NCBI GenBank assembly: GCA_024195265.1
Contig: JAJLRJ010000001.1
Location: 55,911,202-55,975,201, forward strand
Length of the DNA stretch: 64,000 nucleotides
Reading direction: 5' to 3'
Origin: Dendrophyllia cribrosa
Taxonomy: Eukaryota > Cnidaria > Anthozoa > Scleractinia > Dendrophylliidae
Shown: positions 17,576-27,170 of the stretch, one piece after another
Layout: each line of letters opens with the position of its first letter
Numbering within the stretch: the first letter of the stretch is position 1
Notes under the pieces: model-generated
Told to the model about the DNA's origin: nothing
The model's input: only the letters and a program-made list of their open reading frames with translations
The model's database searches: none
Position numbers and translations under genes: made by a program

Positions 17576-17655
17576 GAAATTTTATAATATAACTAAGATA
17601 TATTATTGATGATATCTAACGGAAAAATTCTTCATCATTTTATGTAATATATAAT

Positions 17656-18147
17656 ATGATGAAACGACGAGAGAGTATTTTCCAATTTAATCACATCGAT
17701 GAAAGAATATCATATGATAAATTAGCTGAAATCAAAGCCTTGTATAGCTATTATCATAAAAAATTTTGGTGTTTTAGACAAGCATATAAATATTTTAAAA
17801 GATTGAATCTAGTCATTAATATATCATCAACCGGTCTGGTTATCATAGGAACAATAGCCGGTTCGATTACATTGAATCCAATCGTTCTCGGTTCGATTTC
17901 AGGATTTGGTGTGCTTTTAAAATCATATTCTGAGATTAAAAATTACCGCAAAAAAATTACTATGGTTGAATTCGCTTACAAAGAATATGATAAAACATTA
18001 CTTGAATTACGGGCTATTTTACGAGGATCAGATTTTGATCGTGATAGTTTCATTCAAAAAATGGAACTCATCGATGGGATCGTTGTGGATCTTTGCCCTT
18101 TAGTAGATAAATTTGTTAAACAATATGATAAAAAATTCACCGCTTGA
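17656..18147 (+). CDS. Two-transmembrane protein, SLATT-like layout
   Basis: 163 aa. A basic helical N-terminus is followed by two hydrophobic segments at about 54-75 and 77-95 (LVINISSTGLVIIGTIAGSI, VLGSISGFGVLLKSY) and a long helical C-terminal tail. Two tight TM helices plus a helical tail resemble SLATT-domain proteins of bacterial defence systems, but this is a topological impression only. It could be a virion membrane protein or a small pore former. Its 3' end overlaps the convergent VLTF3-like gene by 11 bp. A second ATG follows directly (MM). Confidence 0.65.
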   Translation: MMKRRESIFQFNHIDERISYDKLAEIKALYSYYHKKFWCFRQAYKYFKRLNLVINISSTGLVIIGTIAGSITLNPIVLGSISGFGVLLKSYSEIKNYRKKITMVEFAYKEYDKTLLELRAILRGSDFDRDSFIQKMELIDGIVVDLCPLVDKFVKQYDKKFTA

Positions 18148-18706
18148 GTATAGCATTGATCTTATCACCAATTAGATCCATTATTTGATCCCAAAATGAG
18201 ACATAGTATTTCATGGTCTTTTTAGATGATGTTATATGGATATTTTGACATGGAATTTCAAGCATTATTAATATTTTTTTAATAATGAATTTGATAGAAA
18301 TCAATCGTTTTCTATTTTTATGTAAAGATGGAAGAATCCTTTCTATTTCATTGAATATTCTATATATCTTATCCCGTTGCTGGTATGATAAATATATACT
18401 ATTCTTATGACTAAGGTTAAATAATATATTCTCGATATGATATTTGCGGTGATATACAGACTTCTTCCTAATTTTATACAAATTATCATAAAAATCGATG
18501 AATTCAGGTAAATAATAATCACCATAAATAACACCACATGTCATACAAATTTGTCGTCCATGGATAGATTCAATATCTTGATTATCACAGCAGTTGTATT
18601 CTTGATTAGTATTAGTTCTTGATATTAATATTTGGTCGCAAAATTGACAAACAGGCTCTTTATTTTCTTCTAAATAATCATGTAATTCCTTATTACAAAA
18701 AATCAT
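18137..18706 (-). CDS. VLTF3-like late transcription factor
   Basis: 189 aa, ATG at 18706. An N-terminal zinc-ribbon-like region has CQFC and CMTCG pairs plus a CC doublet between them. It is followed by the helical YHRKYHIENIL segment and helix-rich sequence typical of poxvirus VLTF3/A2-like factors found in nucleocytoplasmic large DNA viruses and some Polintons. It probably activates late genes of the element. The AT-rich motif shared by most of its genes, some reading TATAAATG at the start codon, is a natural candidate target (inference). It is divergent from the BRO-N gene across 72 bp and convergent with the two-TM gene. Confidence 0.75.
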   Translation of the reverse strand: MIFCNKELHDYLEENKEPVCQFCDQILISRTNTNQEYNCCDNQDIESIHGRQICMTCGVIYGDYYLPEFIDFYDNLYKIRKKSVYHRKYHIENILFNLSHKNSIYLSYQQRDKIYRIFNEIERILPSLHKNRKRLISIKFIIKKILIMLEIPCQNIHITSSKKTMKYYVSFWDQIMDLIGDKINAILKR

Positions 18707-18755
18707 TCTTATATATTATTATATGAGATATTTTTTTATATCATTTAAAGAAATG

Positions 18756-18778
18756 TAACTATATATTATTATAAAAAA
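18756..18778 (+). promoter_or_regulatory. AT-rich start-proximal motif of BRO-N gene
   Basis: TAACTATATATTATTATA lies a few bases before ATG 18779, in the 72-bp gap shared with the divergent VLTF3-like gene. Confidence 0.4.
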
Positions 18779-19612
18779 ATGTTGAAGAAAATATTTACAT
18801 ATAATGACACTAATATTAGTATTATCAAAAAGGACGATCAGATATGGTTTTCAGGTAATACTATAGCTAACTTGTTAGGATACACAAATAATAGGAAAGC
18901 AATCATTGATCATGTTGATGAAGAGGATAAAATTACATTAGCTAATCTTCAAAAAAGTAATACTGAAGATGAAAACCCTATGTGTAACGATTCGTTACAT
19001 GAAGATAAACCATATCGTCCCGAGAGAGTATATATTAATGAAAGTGGTCTGTATAGCCTCATTTTACAATCGAAAATGCCTCAAGCAAGGACTTTTAAAC
19101 GATGGATAACATCTGAGGTATTACCAACAATCAGAAAGACTGGAAGATATGAATTGAATCATAAACCAGTTAAAATGCTGAATTTCAAAATAGAATCAGA
19201 ATTTGATTTACATAAAAAAGTGATCAACTTCATCAAAAACAATTACCCAAAAGCTCTTCTAGTTCCAACTTTAGGTGAAAACCAAACGACTCCTCATTTA
19301 AGACGAAAAAGCTATGATATGGGTTACCAAAGAGGATCGCCAGACTTAATCATATCAAATTTGCATAAATTTTACTCCGGATTAATCATTGAAATGAAAA
19401 ATCCATTTAATGGTGGTAAATTATCTGATGAACAAAAAACATTATTAGAAGAATATAAAATGAATAATTATCAAATATTAGTAAGTAATAATTATGATGG
19501 GATTATATTAACAATTATAAGGTATTTTGATGAAATGAGAATCGCATGTCAAAATTGTACTAAAAAATTCAAGTCAGAACAAACTCTTGAAAATCATATG
19601 AAAATTCACTAG
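18779..19612 (+). CDS. BRO-N / VRR-NUC / C2H2 zinc-finger fusion
   Basis: 277 aa. A BRO-N domain fills about 1-115 (WFSGNTIANLLGYTN; RTFKRWITSEVLPTIRKTG), a DNA-binding module common in large DNA viruses and phages. A VRR-NUC-type nuclease lies at about 140-250, with the PD-(D/E)xK signature in RGSPDLIIS and GLIIEMKNP, then DEQKTLLEEY. The C-terminus is one classical C2H2 finger (CQNC, 12 residues, HMKIH). The last six residues and the stop codon, including both zinc-binding histidines, are encoded inside the right TIR. A role in processing branched replication intermediates or host DNA is possible but inferred. Confidence 0.85.
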   Translation: MLKKIFTYNDTNISIIKKDDQIWFSGNTIANLLGYTNNRKAIIDHVDEEDKITLANLQKSNTEDENPMCNDSLHEDKPYRPERVYINESGLYSLILQSKMPQARTFKRWITSEVLPTIRKTGRYELNHKPVKMLNFKIESEFDLHKKVINFIKNNYPKALLVPTLGENQTTPHLRRKSYDMGYQRGSPDLIISNLHKFYSGLIIEMKNPFNGGKLSDEQKTLLEEYKMNNYQILVSNNYDGIILTIIRYFDEMRIACQNCTKKFKSEQTLENHMKIH

Positions 19613-20013
19613 CTCCAAGGGGTCTACCCACGAGCATCCAGCATTGTCTTCCAGGGCTTGTTTAATGCTATGATGATGGTATTGAATCCCTAGTGGAATA
19701 GCATCTTTTCGTTACATACAATGAAACAGGCATTTTCTAATAACATTGAAACGCACTTATATATAAGAAGGGATGCTTTGATAAAAATATCAAAGCATAT
19801 CATACATAGGGCTCCGTTTGGACCAGGGGTTGGTTCCGAGAATACCCCAGGGGTTGTAACACAATCCGCGTGACAACCACTCGGCCAATGGTGCGTTCAA
19901 TTTATTTTTCAAAATGACGTCACAATGATGGATTTTAGTTAGTTGGATCCAATTGAAAACAGGACTCTTCTCCAAAATGCCACGGTTTACCTAAGTCCAG
20001 GTTTGCACTAACT
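19592..20013. repeat. Polinton right terminal inverted repeat (422 bp)
   Basis: Reverse complement of 2871-3292 with no mismatch that I could see. It includes the hairpin at 19774-19797 and ends ...CACTAACT next to the target duplication. Confidence 0.95.
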
Positions 20014-20019
20014 GGACTG
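20014..20019. repeat. Polinton target-site duplication, right copy
   Basis: GGACTG is a direct copy of 2865-2870. Confidence 0.9.
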
Positions 20020-20121
20020 AGTTGAAGATTTGACCGTATGTAAACGATTAAAATTAATAAAAATAAATAGCCATTACTGTCCTAGCAACGGGTCCGAAAA
20101 TATACGTCAGTGAGCCCTTAA

Positions 20122-20677
20122 CGTTGTCGGATGAAAGTAAAGCTAAAAGCCTACAAGTCAAGACCGCAAGGTAGTATGTAGTTTGTCTAACGTGACTGGA
20201 TTGTTCAGGAGCTTAATTTGTAGGAACGGGTTTCAAGTTCAAATAGAGACAGGAAAATTAACCGTGGTGTGTTCATGTTCTCCAGAAAACCGAAAATTCG
20301 ATCATTTAACGTTGTTGTTTTGTAGGGAACGGCAAAGAAATGTACCAAAATGTAAAACGCACGTGCAAAGGCATGTTTTCACTCGTTAAACCTATTGTTT
20401 TGTGCCGTCATCGCTGTTATCGCTGTCGTGGCTGCTTGAGCCCCCCAATGCTTTAAGCTTCCCACACTGGCAAATAAAAGAACGCTTCGAAGGCAGTAAG
20501 ATTCGTATTTGTTTTTCTTTACCTCCTTTAGAAAACGGAGGCAAACGTCTGTAAATCTGTCTCCAATTTTTCCGTCGCGCCCGCACTGACAACCTGAAAC
20601 TAGGATGGATATTAACAAATACCCATACTACCTTGCGGTCTTGGCTTGTAGGCTCTGAGCTTTAGGATCCGACAACG
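20122..20677. mobile_element. TTAA-flanked MITE with about 55-bp terminal inverted repeats
   Basis: TTAA (20118-20121) then CGTTGTCGGAT, and at the right ATCCGACAACG then TTAA (20678-20681). Inverted similarity extends inward through CTACAAGTCAAGACCGCAAG / CTTGCGGTCTTGGCTTGTAG. There is no transposase. It shares its left TTAA with the split MITE that carries the Polinton. Confidence 0.7.
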
Positions 20678-22117
20678 TTAAGGTCGTTAATTGAAATAGC
20701 TGTATATGGCAACCAGGCTTTACACAGCCGGCCACATCCCTCAAATTTGAAGAGTAATATCTTCTTCCTGGTATCGTATGTTTTCAATTGGTAAATATTG
20801 GAGAATTCATATTTTACCGAAATTATCGGGCACTGGATTGCCTGTAAAATCAGGACACCCAACATTGCGCTTGGGTACCCTGTGTACAAACACTGTATTA
20901 AGCGGCATGTTTGCCTTGATTTACCCATGATCCCCTAAGCACGAAGTCCTCTATAAAATCGAGAAAATCAAGTAGTCAAAAGTTTGTATCAAACACAAGC
21001 GTAAATATATTTCAAAGTTTTGTATCATAGAAACACTTTTTACCTTCACAGACCTTTCGTATTTCCTAAAAGCGAAACGAAACGACAATTTTAAATGTTT
21101 CAGGTTTTTGGAAACTTTAAAACATTGCCACGATTGGGCAAAAATGGAAACAGTTGTATTTCCATTCGAAATTTGCCTATCAAAAATAAAATAGCAATTT
21201 CTACTAGCTTACTGCTAAGGAAACGTTTAATTATCTAAACTCAATGTAAAAATGTTATATTCTCGACTGAAGATGTTCTTCGCTGACAGGTACCTTTAAC
21301 TTAAAGCATTATATAATAAGTTTAGGAGTAAGATTGAAGCATTTACATTTACTTATATCGACTTTTAAATTTTTACATACTTCATATTCTTAGCATACGA
21401 TTTTTAATTTGTTTTAATTTATTATATACAGGGCCTCCATTAATATAAGTCACCCTGTATAAATATCGGCTATTATTATTACTTTTATTATTTTAGCTTA
21501 ACTTAGCTTATCTTATCTTAGCTTAGCTTCTTAGTATTTTTAATTTTTAATTTTTAATTTTAATTGTATTATAAAAAACCACACTATGTGACATAGGCTA
21601 TTTGTTTAGAGAATTTGTTAGCATATATCCCAAGATTTTAAGCAATTATCGGACAACTTCAGACACCATAGAAATGCTCGGGAAAAGGATGTGCAATATG
21701 ATCGTAATCATTAATTTTGGACGATCTTAAAACAATTAGTTGGGATCTTCGAGAAGAGAGCCGGATCATCACGCCCATTCCGATCCACCAAGTCGTTAGC
21801 GAACTGTTTCACTTGCCTAAAGCTGCACCATCCAATTGAGCTCAGGAGGTAAAACTACATGATGAAACCAATTGTCTTCTCCCTATAACTTGTTCTTATT
21901 AAGATACGGTGGGAAGCAGGCCAATCATCAGAATTCGATAACTTTCTTGCCACCGTAATGTTAAAATCCTTTGAGGTACCGGATCTGATATGGGGAAGAG
22001 ACGTTCACAAATTTCGTTTACCCTCGTTTAGTCTATAGACATTATCGAGAGATCTTCCGAACCCCGTCCCTGAGTCGATAAATCATGACAGATGTTGATT
22101 GATACAAGATAGATACC

Positions 22118-22307
22118 TTTAGTATATACTGAAACAGTGGATAGCATTGTTGGCGCGCTCTGATTGGCTACTGAAACTCGGAATAGCAAGCAAGTGCTAT
22201 TCACCTCCCAGCAATTTGCGCGCGAAAATTGTAATCGTTGACAGGAATAAATGAGTTAAAAAGCATCATTTTCGTTATATTATCTCACTGTTTCATTATA
22301 TACTAAA
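22118..22307. mobile_element. Small MITE with 22-bp TIRs
   Basis: TTTAGTATATACTGAAACAG at the left is mirrored by CTGTTTCATTATATACTAAA at the right, with one mismatch. It is about 190 bp with no coding content. Confidence 0.65.
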
Positions 22308-22750
22308 TTAACAACTATTCACCTCAGTGTAGGTGGGTAGTGGTTAATTATTTCAATAGGGAATTGCTCATTCAGCAATTAGTATTACAAATTATAAAAA
22401 CATCGCTGTTACATAATATGTAAAGGTAGTACTAATAGAAATGCGAAGAAGGCTTAAAATATACTGTAAAAAAGGAATATGAAATAAGACAATAAACAAA
22501 TACAGAAATATAAATAATGTTGGTCTCTCTGTATCATGTCTCACAATCAGAACAAATTTAGATTTCGTTATGAAGTCGGTTTCAACACCAAGTAATGGCC
22601 CCCAAAAGCCGGGAAACTCAATAATACGGCCGCGCTTCAGTGCAAGAAAAGTCTTAACTAATTTCGACAAAAACAACATGATGGGTTGATGGAGTCGTTT
22701 GAAAGCGAAGATAATTATCGTTTAATATGACGCATAAAAGAGAGTTTATG

Positions 22751-22781
<31 letters not shown>

Positions 22782-22782
22782 T
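22751..22782. repeat. (AATC)n microsatellite
   Basis: About eight AATC units in a row. Confidence 0.85.
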
Positions 22783-24456
22783 AAAACAATTGATCAATCT
22801 TTTTTCGCCTGTGACTTTCATTTCTCTATTATATTACGTAATTTCATACTATTTTTATATTTCTCTACTAAGGCAGGGAATTTCCGAAACCCTTACACGC
22901 TTTTCTTGGAATTCTCCCTGAAACAACTAAATCGATAGAATTTAACTACACTATTTGCTTTCTGATCGGTATAAAAAAAGTAGACAACTGGTTGCTTTAG
23001 TTGTCATATGGAAAGCGACATGAGGACTGTCAAGTCAGTTGCTCAGTCAGGATATCAAGACTATCAATGTTGAGTCATATTTTTCACTGAAGTCCATACG
23101 CCTATTCTAACCCGCTGCGTCATGGTCTTCCCGAGTGTGCTTATTGTGTTTAGTCGATGCTGGGGTCTTACGCCATGCATGACTGTGTTTTACAAGATTT
23201 ACCAATCAAAGTTCCGTGTAATTCGCTTATGATTGTATTCAGATTTATTGAAGCCAGAGAGTGTACTGCATTATGTCGGTGCTACGAATATACTGTATAC
23301 TGCATGTCGAACGCACTTACCAATCTGTGAAAACCGTCTATTGTTTTAATTAAAGATAATCTTATCGCCATTTCTGAACGGCCTTTACCTGATGCGGAAC
23401 ACTTTAATAAGAAAATGAGCTTTCAGCAACATTCAAAGTCCTCTTACCATGCGTTATAGAGGCTTAAGTGTCATTGTTATTTGCCAAGAAAAGACTTTTG
23501 TCCTGGGGCGCGTTTCTCGAAAGTCCCAAAAACCTTTCGGGCCCGAAATAGGCACTTCCCGATTGTGCTGGCATTTTATGCTCCTAGCAGTGCATGTATT
23601 TGTAAAAAAAAATGCTGAAATTAGTGTCCGCTTAATACAGGGTGTCCGCTTGATACAGGTTCTGATACATTACACAAAAATAGTTAATTATTGACCCTCT
23701 TACATCTCCACGTTTATTATTCCCACATGTACTCAGGGGGTTTCATTACATTTTAATTCATAAACCTAATTCGCAACTGTCTGTATCGCGTTACCTTTTT
23801 ACCAGAAAACACGCTTTTAGAAGTAGACGGTAATCCCACAATTAAATAAAAATGCATTCTAAAATCACTTGAAATGTCCCCTTAATACAGGTTTCGTGTA
23901 ACAAAATGCCCTAATTTTGGTGTCCGCGCGTTCGCCTAAAAGAGAGGTCCGCTGAATACAGGTTCGATTTACAGTAAATATAGGAAGAAAATTTCGGGAC
24001 CCAAGCTGGTGCCCACTTAATAGAGGGTGCCCGCTTGATATGTAGTCCGCTTAATACAGGTTTCACTGTATTTGTTTCTAGCCATCGCTCTTAAGATATC
24101 AGCGCAGCAGTTGGTCGACTGACTACCTCGCTTAATTCCTTCTACGATCGTGGCCGACAACATCTTGTCTTGATTTTGAGAGATCTAGAGGACTGCTCCG
24201 AACAGTGGCTTTAAAAGTCCCGAAACCTTTTTCGGTCCCGAAAAGCTGTGTTTACCAATAGATCAGAGATTCGTTTTTTGTTGATTATGAAAGCTTAAAG
24301 CAATAAAATATGACGTTTACCTCCGAGTTGAGCTGGTCTTTAGGATAAAACTTCAACACCATTTGTTAAAACCTGAATTTAAAAAATGGCTTTCGGGCCC
24401 GAAATGTCCTTGGCCGGTTTTGAAAAACTGACGCCTGGACACAACTAAGGACTTTA

Positions 24457-24616
24457 ATAGAGCGTTTTCACTTGACGTCATAGCCGCCATATTGGTGTTC
24501 CCGTACAAAAGAATTTTAATTAACTTCTTTTGTTAAAGGAACACCAACATGGCTGCCATGGCCTTTGTCATTTGAGTCCCACGGGACTGAAGGTCACGTG
24601 AGTGAAAACGCTCTAT
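24457..24616. mobile_element. Small MITE, TIR ATAGAGCGTTTTCAC
   Basis: ATAGAGCGTTTTCAC at the left end and GTGAAAACGCTCTAT at the right end. Inside, CCATATTGGTGTTCC and GGAACACCAACATGG form a second inverted pair. Confidence 0.7.
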
Positions 24617-24870
24617 ATGTCTAACGACTTCCAGTCAGTCCCATCAGTTGTCGAAATGAGCAATCTGGATTTTTACAAACGGATTTTTGCAAACCCCCCA
24701 ATATAAAAACTAAAGACTGCTGCTGGTCTTTTTTTCTCTCGCTCTCGTTCCCTTTCCGTCTTCTCTCTCTTCTCTGTGATTTTCGGGCTGACCGGGCTCA
24801 TAAAAACCCTTGTTTGGGCCAGTTGTAGTGAAATTGCTGTAATTTTCGTTGATCACGTATTCAAAAATCC

Positions 24871-24873
<3 letters not shown>

Positions 24874-24910
<37 letters not shown>
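24874..24910. repeat. (TA)n microsatellite
   Basis: A run of alternating T and A immediately left of the long palindrome. Confidence 0.85.
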
Positions 24911-24911
<1 letters not shown>

Positions 24912-24914
<3 letters not shown>

Positions 24915-26209
24915 TATATGTGTATGCACAGGGCGCCCACACAAACTGTTTGACCGTTGTTCGTATTTTTAAATTTAGAGGAAATGTATGGGAATATCGA
25001 AAAGGTTCGCTTATCGTAATATACTGCGATGAATATTTACATACAAGATCAAAATAAACGTATTTTTACCTGAAATGTTGTGTGGTGTCATTCTTGTAGC
25101 TGAAAACGGTGAATTTTAGTGATTTGAAGGGTATTGCATCGGACGTTTACCTGAGCGTATAGTAGAGAGAGAAGGGAGGAAAGCTGGATTTTGGACCGGT
25201 CCAGCGCCGAGACGATTTTCACCAAGAAATTCCCATCGCACGGTTTCCAAATCCCGCACCAGCAAGCTGAAACCCAGAGGTTTCTTCTCGTACCATTACA
25301 TTTAAAATCAGTCCAAAACTCGAAGCGCTAGACCCCAAATAATATCGAGAAATCCAGCATTCGAAGCTCGAAAACACCGCGGCTGGTAAAATGTGAGCGG
25401 GCCTCCAACAGTCACGCCGTTTGCTCCTTTCTGATTGAATGATGACAAACAATGCCCTTTTATAAAGTCGTCCCGCGGGAGGGGAAGCAGGGGCAAATAA
25501 ACAGCAACGAACTTTCTACTAACCAGCCTGGGGTGAACCGAATGGCGTCTTGCTGGGCTCATTCCATCACGCGCCATTCGCTTCACCCTGGGATGGTAAG
25601 TGTAAAGTTCGTTGCTGATTATTTGCTCCTGCTTCCCCTCCCGCGGGACGACTTTATGAAAGGGCATTGTTTGTTATCATCCAATCAGAAAGGAGCAAAC
25701 GGCGTGACTGTTGGAGGTCCGCACACATTTTACCAGCCGCGGTGTTTTCGAGCTTCGAATGCTGGATTTCTCGATATTATTTGGGGTCTAGCGCTTCGAG
25801 TTTTGGACGGATTTTAAATGTAATGGTACGAGAAGAAACCTCTGGGTTTCAGCTTGCCTGGTGCGGGATTTGGAAGCCGTGCGATGGGAATTTCTTGGTG
25901 AAAATCGTCTCGGCGCTGGACCGGTCCAAAATCCAGCTTTCCTCCCTTGTCTCTCTACTATACGCTCAGGTAAACGTCTGATGCAATACCCTTCAAATCA
26001 CTAAAATTCGCCGTTTTCAGCTACAAGAATGACACCACACAACATTTCAGGTAAAAATACGTTTATTTTGATCATGTATGTAAATATTCATCGCAGTATA
26101 TTACGATAAGTGAACCTTTTCGATATTCCCATACATTTCCTCTAAATTTAAAAATACGAACAACGGTCAAACAGTTTGTGTGGGTCCCTGTGGTGTATGT
26201 AGCATATAA
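24912..26209. repeat. Long near-perfect palindrome, about 630-bp arms
   Basis: The left arm (about 24912-25547) and right arm (25572-26209) are reverse complements with scattered mismatches and almost no net indel; paired positions sum to 51119-51120. The spacer is 24 nt. Open frames on both strands mirror one another and show no known domain. This could be a foldback-type transposon or an inverted duplication. Confidence 0.85.
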
Positions 26210-26339
26210 ACAAGTATGCTTTTGCAAAAAGGGCTTTTAAACTCAATTTAAAAATTGAGTTTAAAGCCGGCCGAAAAGGTTGAGTTCTGCTAGCAGGACT
26301 AGCAGCAGTGTTATTTTGAGGAAAAGAGCTAAAAAATGC

Positions 26340-27170
26340 TCGTTTAGTCAAATTATACAAAATAATTTATAGCATAATCGGGTAATAAGCCAACTCGAAA
26401 TGCTCAGTATTTTGTCTGCGCAATGTTACATTAAATATTCAAATTATGCAAAATAATTAATAGCACAATCGAGTAATCAGCTAACCCGAAAAGCTCAGTA
26501 TTTTATCTTCGCAATGTAACATTAAATATTCAAATTATGAAAAATAATTAATAGCACAATCGGGTAATCAGCTAACTCGAAAGGCTCAGTATTTTGTCTG
26601 CGCAATGTTACATTAAATATTTAAATTATGCAAAATAATTAATAGCACAATCGGGTAATCAGCTAACTCGAAAAGCTCAGTATTGTTTCTGAGCAATGTT
26701 ACATTAAATATTCAAATTATGCAAAATAATTAGCACAATCGGGTAATCGGCTAACTCGAAATGCTCAGTATTTTGTCTGCGCAATGTTACATTAAATATT
26801 CAAATTATGCAAAATAATTAATAGCACAATCGAGTAATCAGCTAACCCGAAAAGCTCAGTATTTTATCTTCGCAATGTAACATTAAATATTCAAATTATG
26901 AAAAATAATTAATAGCACAATCGGGTAATCAGCTAACTCGAAAGGCTCAGTATTTTGTCTGCGCAATGTTACATTAAATATTTAAATTATGCAAAATAAT
27001 TAATAGCACAATCGGGTAATCAGCTAACTCGAAAAGCTCAGTATTGTTTCTGAGCAATGTTACATTAAATATTCAAATTATGCAAAATAATTAGCACAAT
27101 CGGGTAATCGGCTGACTCGAAAAGCTCAGTATTTTATCTGCGCAATGTTACATTAAATATTCAAATTTTG
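26340..27170. repeat. 91-bp tandem array with 361-bp higher-order repeat
   Basis: CTCAGTATT recurs at 26403, 26494, 26585, 26676, 26764, 26855, 26946, 27037 and 27125: spacings of 91, 91, 91 and 88, twice. Corresponding monomers of the two 361-bp blocks match closely, so the four-monomer block was duplicated as a unit. Confidence 0.9.

Larger units (their letters stand above)
2871..20013. mobile_element. Complete Polinton/Maverick element, 17.1 kb
   Basis: The boundaries are set by matching 422-bp inverted repeats starting AG and ending CT, and by a perfect 6-bp direct duplication. Content is diagnostic of Polintons (Mavericks): retroviral-type integrase, adenain-like protease, packaging ATPase, major and minor capsid proteins. 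It also has PLA2, VLTF3-like and BRO-N genes. Eleven genes run leftward from about 14.35 kb, and a rightward block starts at 14487. I find no intact protein-primed DNA polymerase; the palm-like region in the helicase fusion is the only candidate. Several genes carry frameshifts although the ends look young. Confidence 0.95.
2250..20117. mobile_element. TTAA-flanked MITE (piggyBac-like) split by the Polinton
   Basis: TTAA (2246-2249) is followed by GGGCTCATGGACGTAT, and ATACGTCAGTGAGCCC is followed by TTAA (20118-20121). The two ends are imperfect inverted repeats whose similarity continues inward for about 40 bp. Without the Polinton and one copy of its target duplication, the host element would be about 720 bp. 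TTAA targets are typical of piggyBac, but no transposase is present, so the family is inferred. Confidence 0.6.
20682..24456. other. Non-coding host DNA
   Basis: No supported gene. It holds a small MITE (22118-22307), an AATC microsatellite (22751-22782), several GTCCGCTTAATACAGG-like repeats at 23625-24060, and fragments of the TTTCGGGCCCGAAA repeat family (about 23508-23560 and 24206-24420). Confidence 0.5.

Noticed and set aside
25219..25981. Overlapping ORFs of 77-121 codons on both strands
   Set aside because: They mirror each other across the palindrome and have no recognisable domain.
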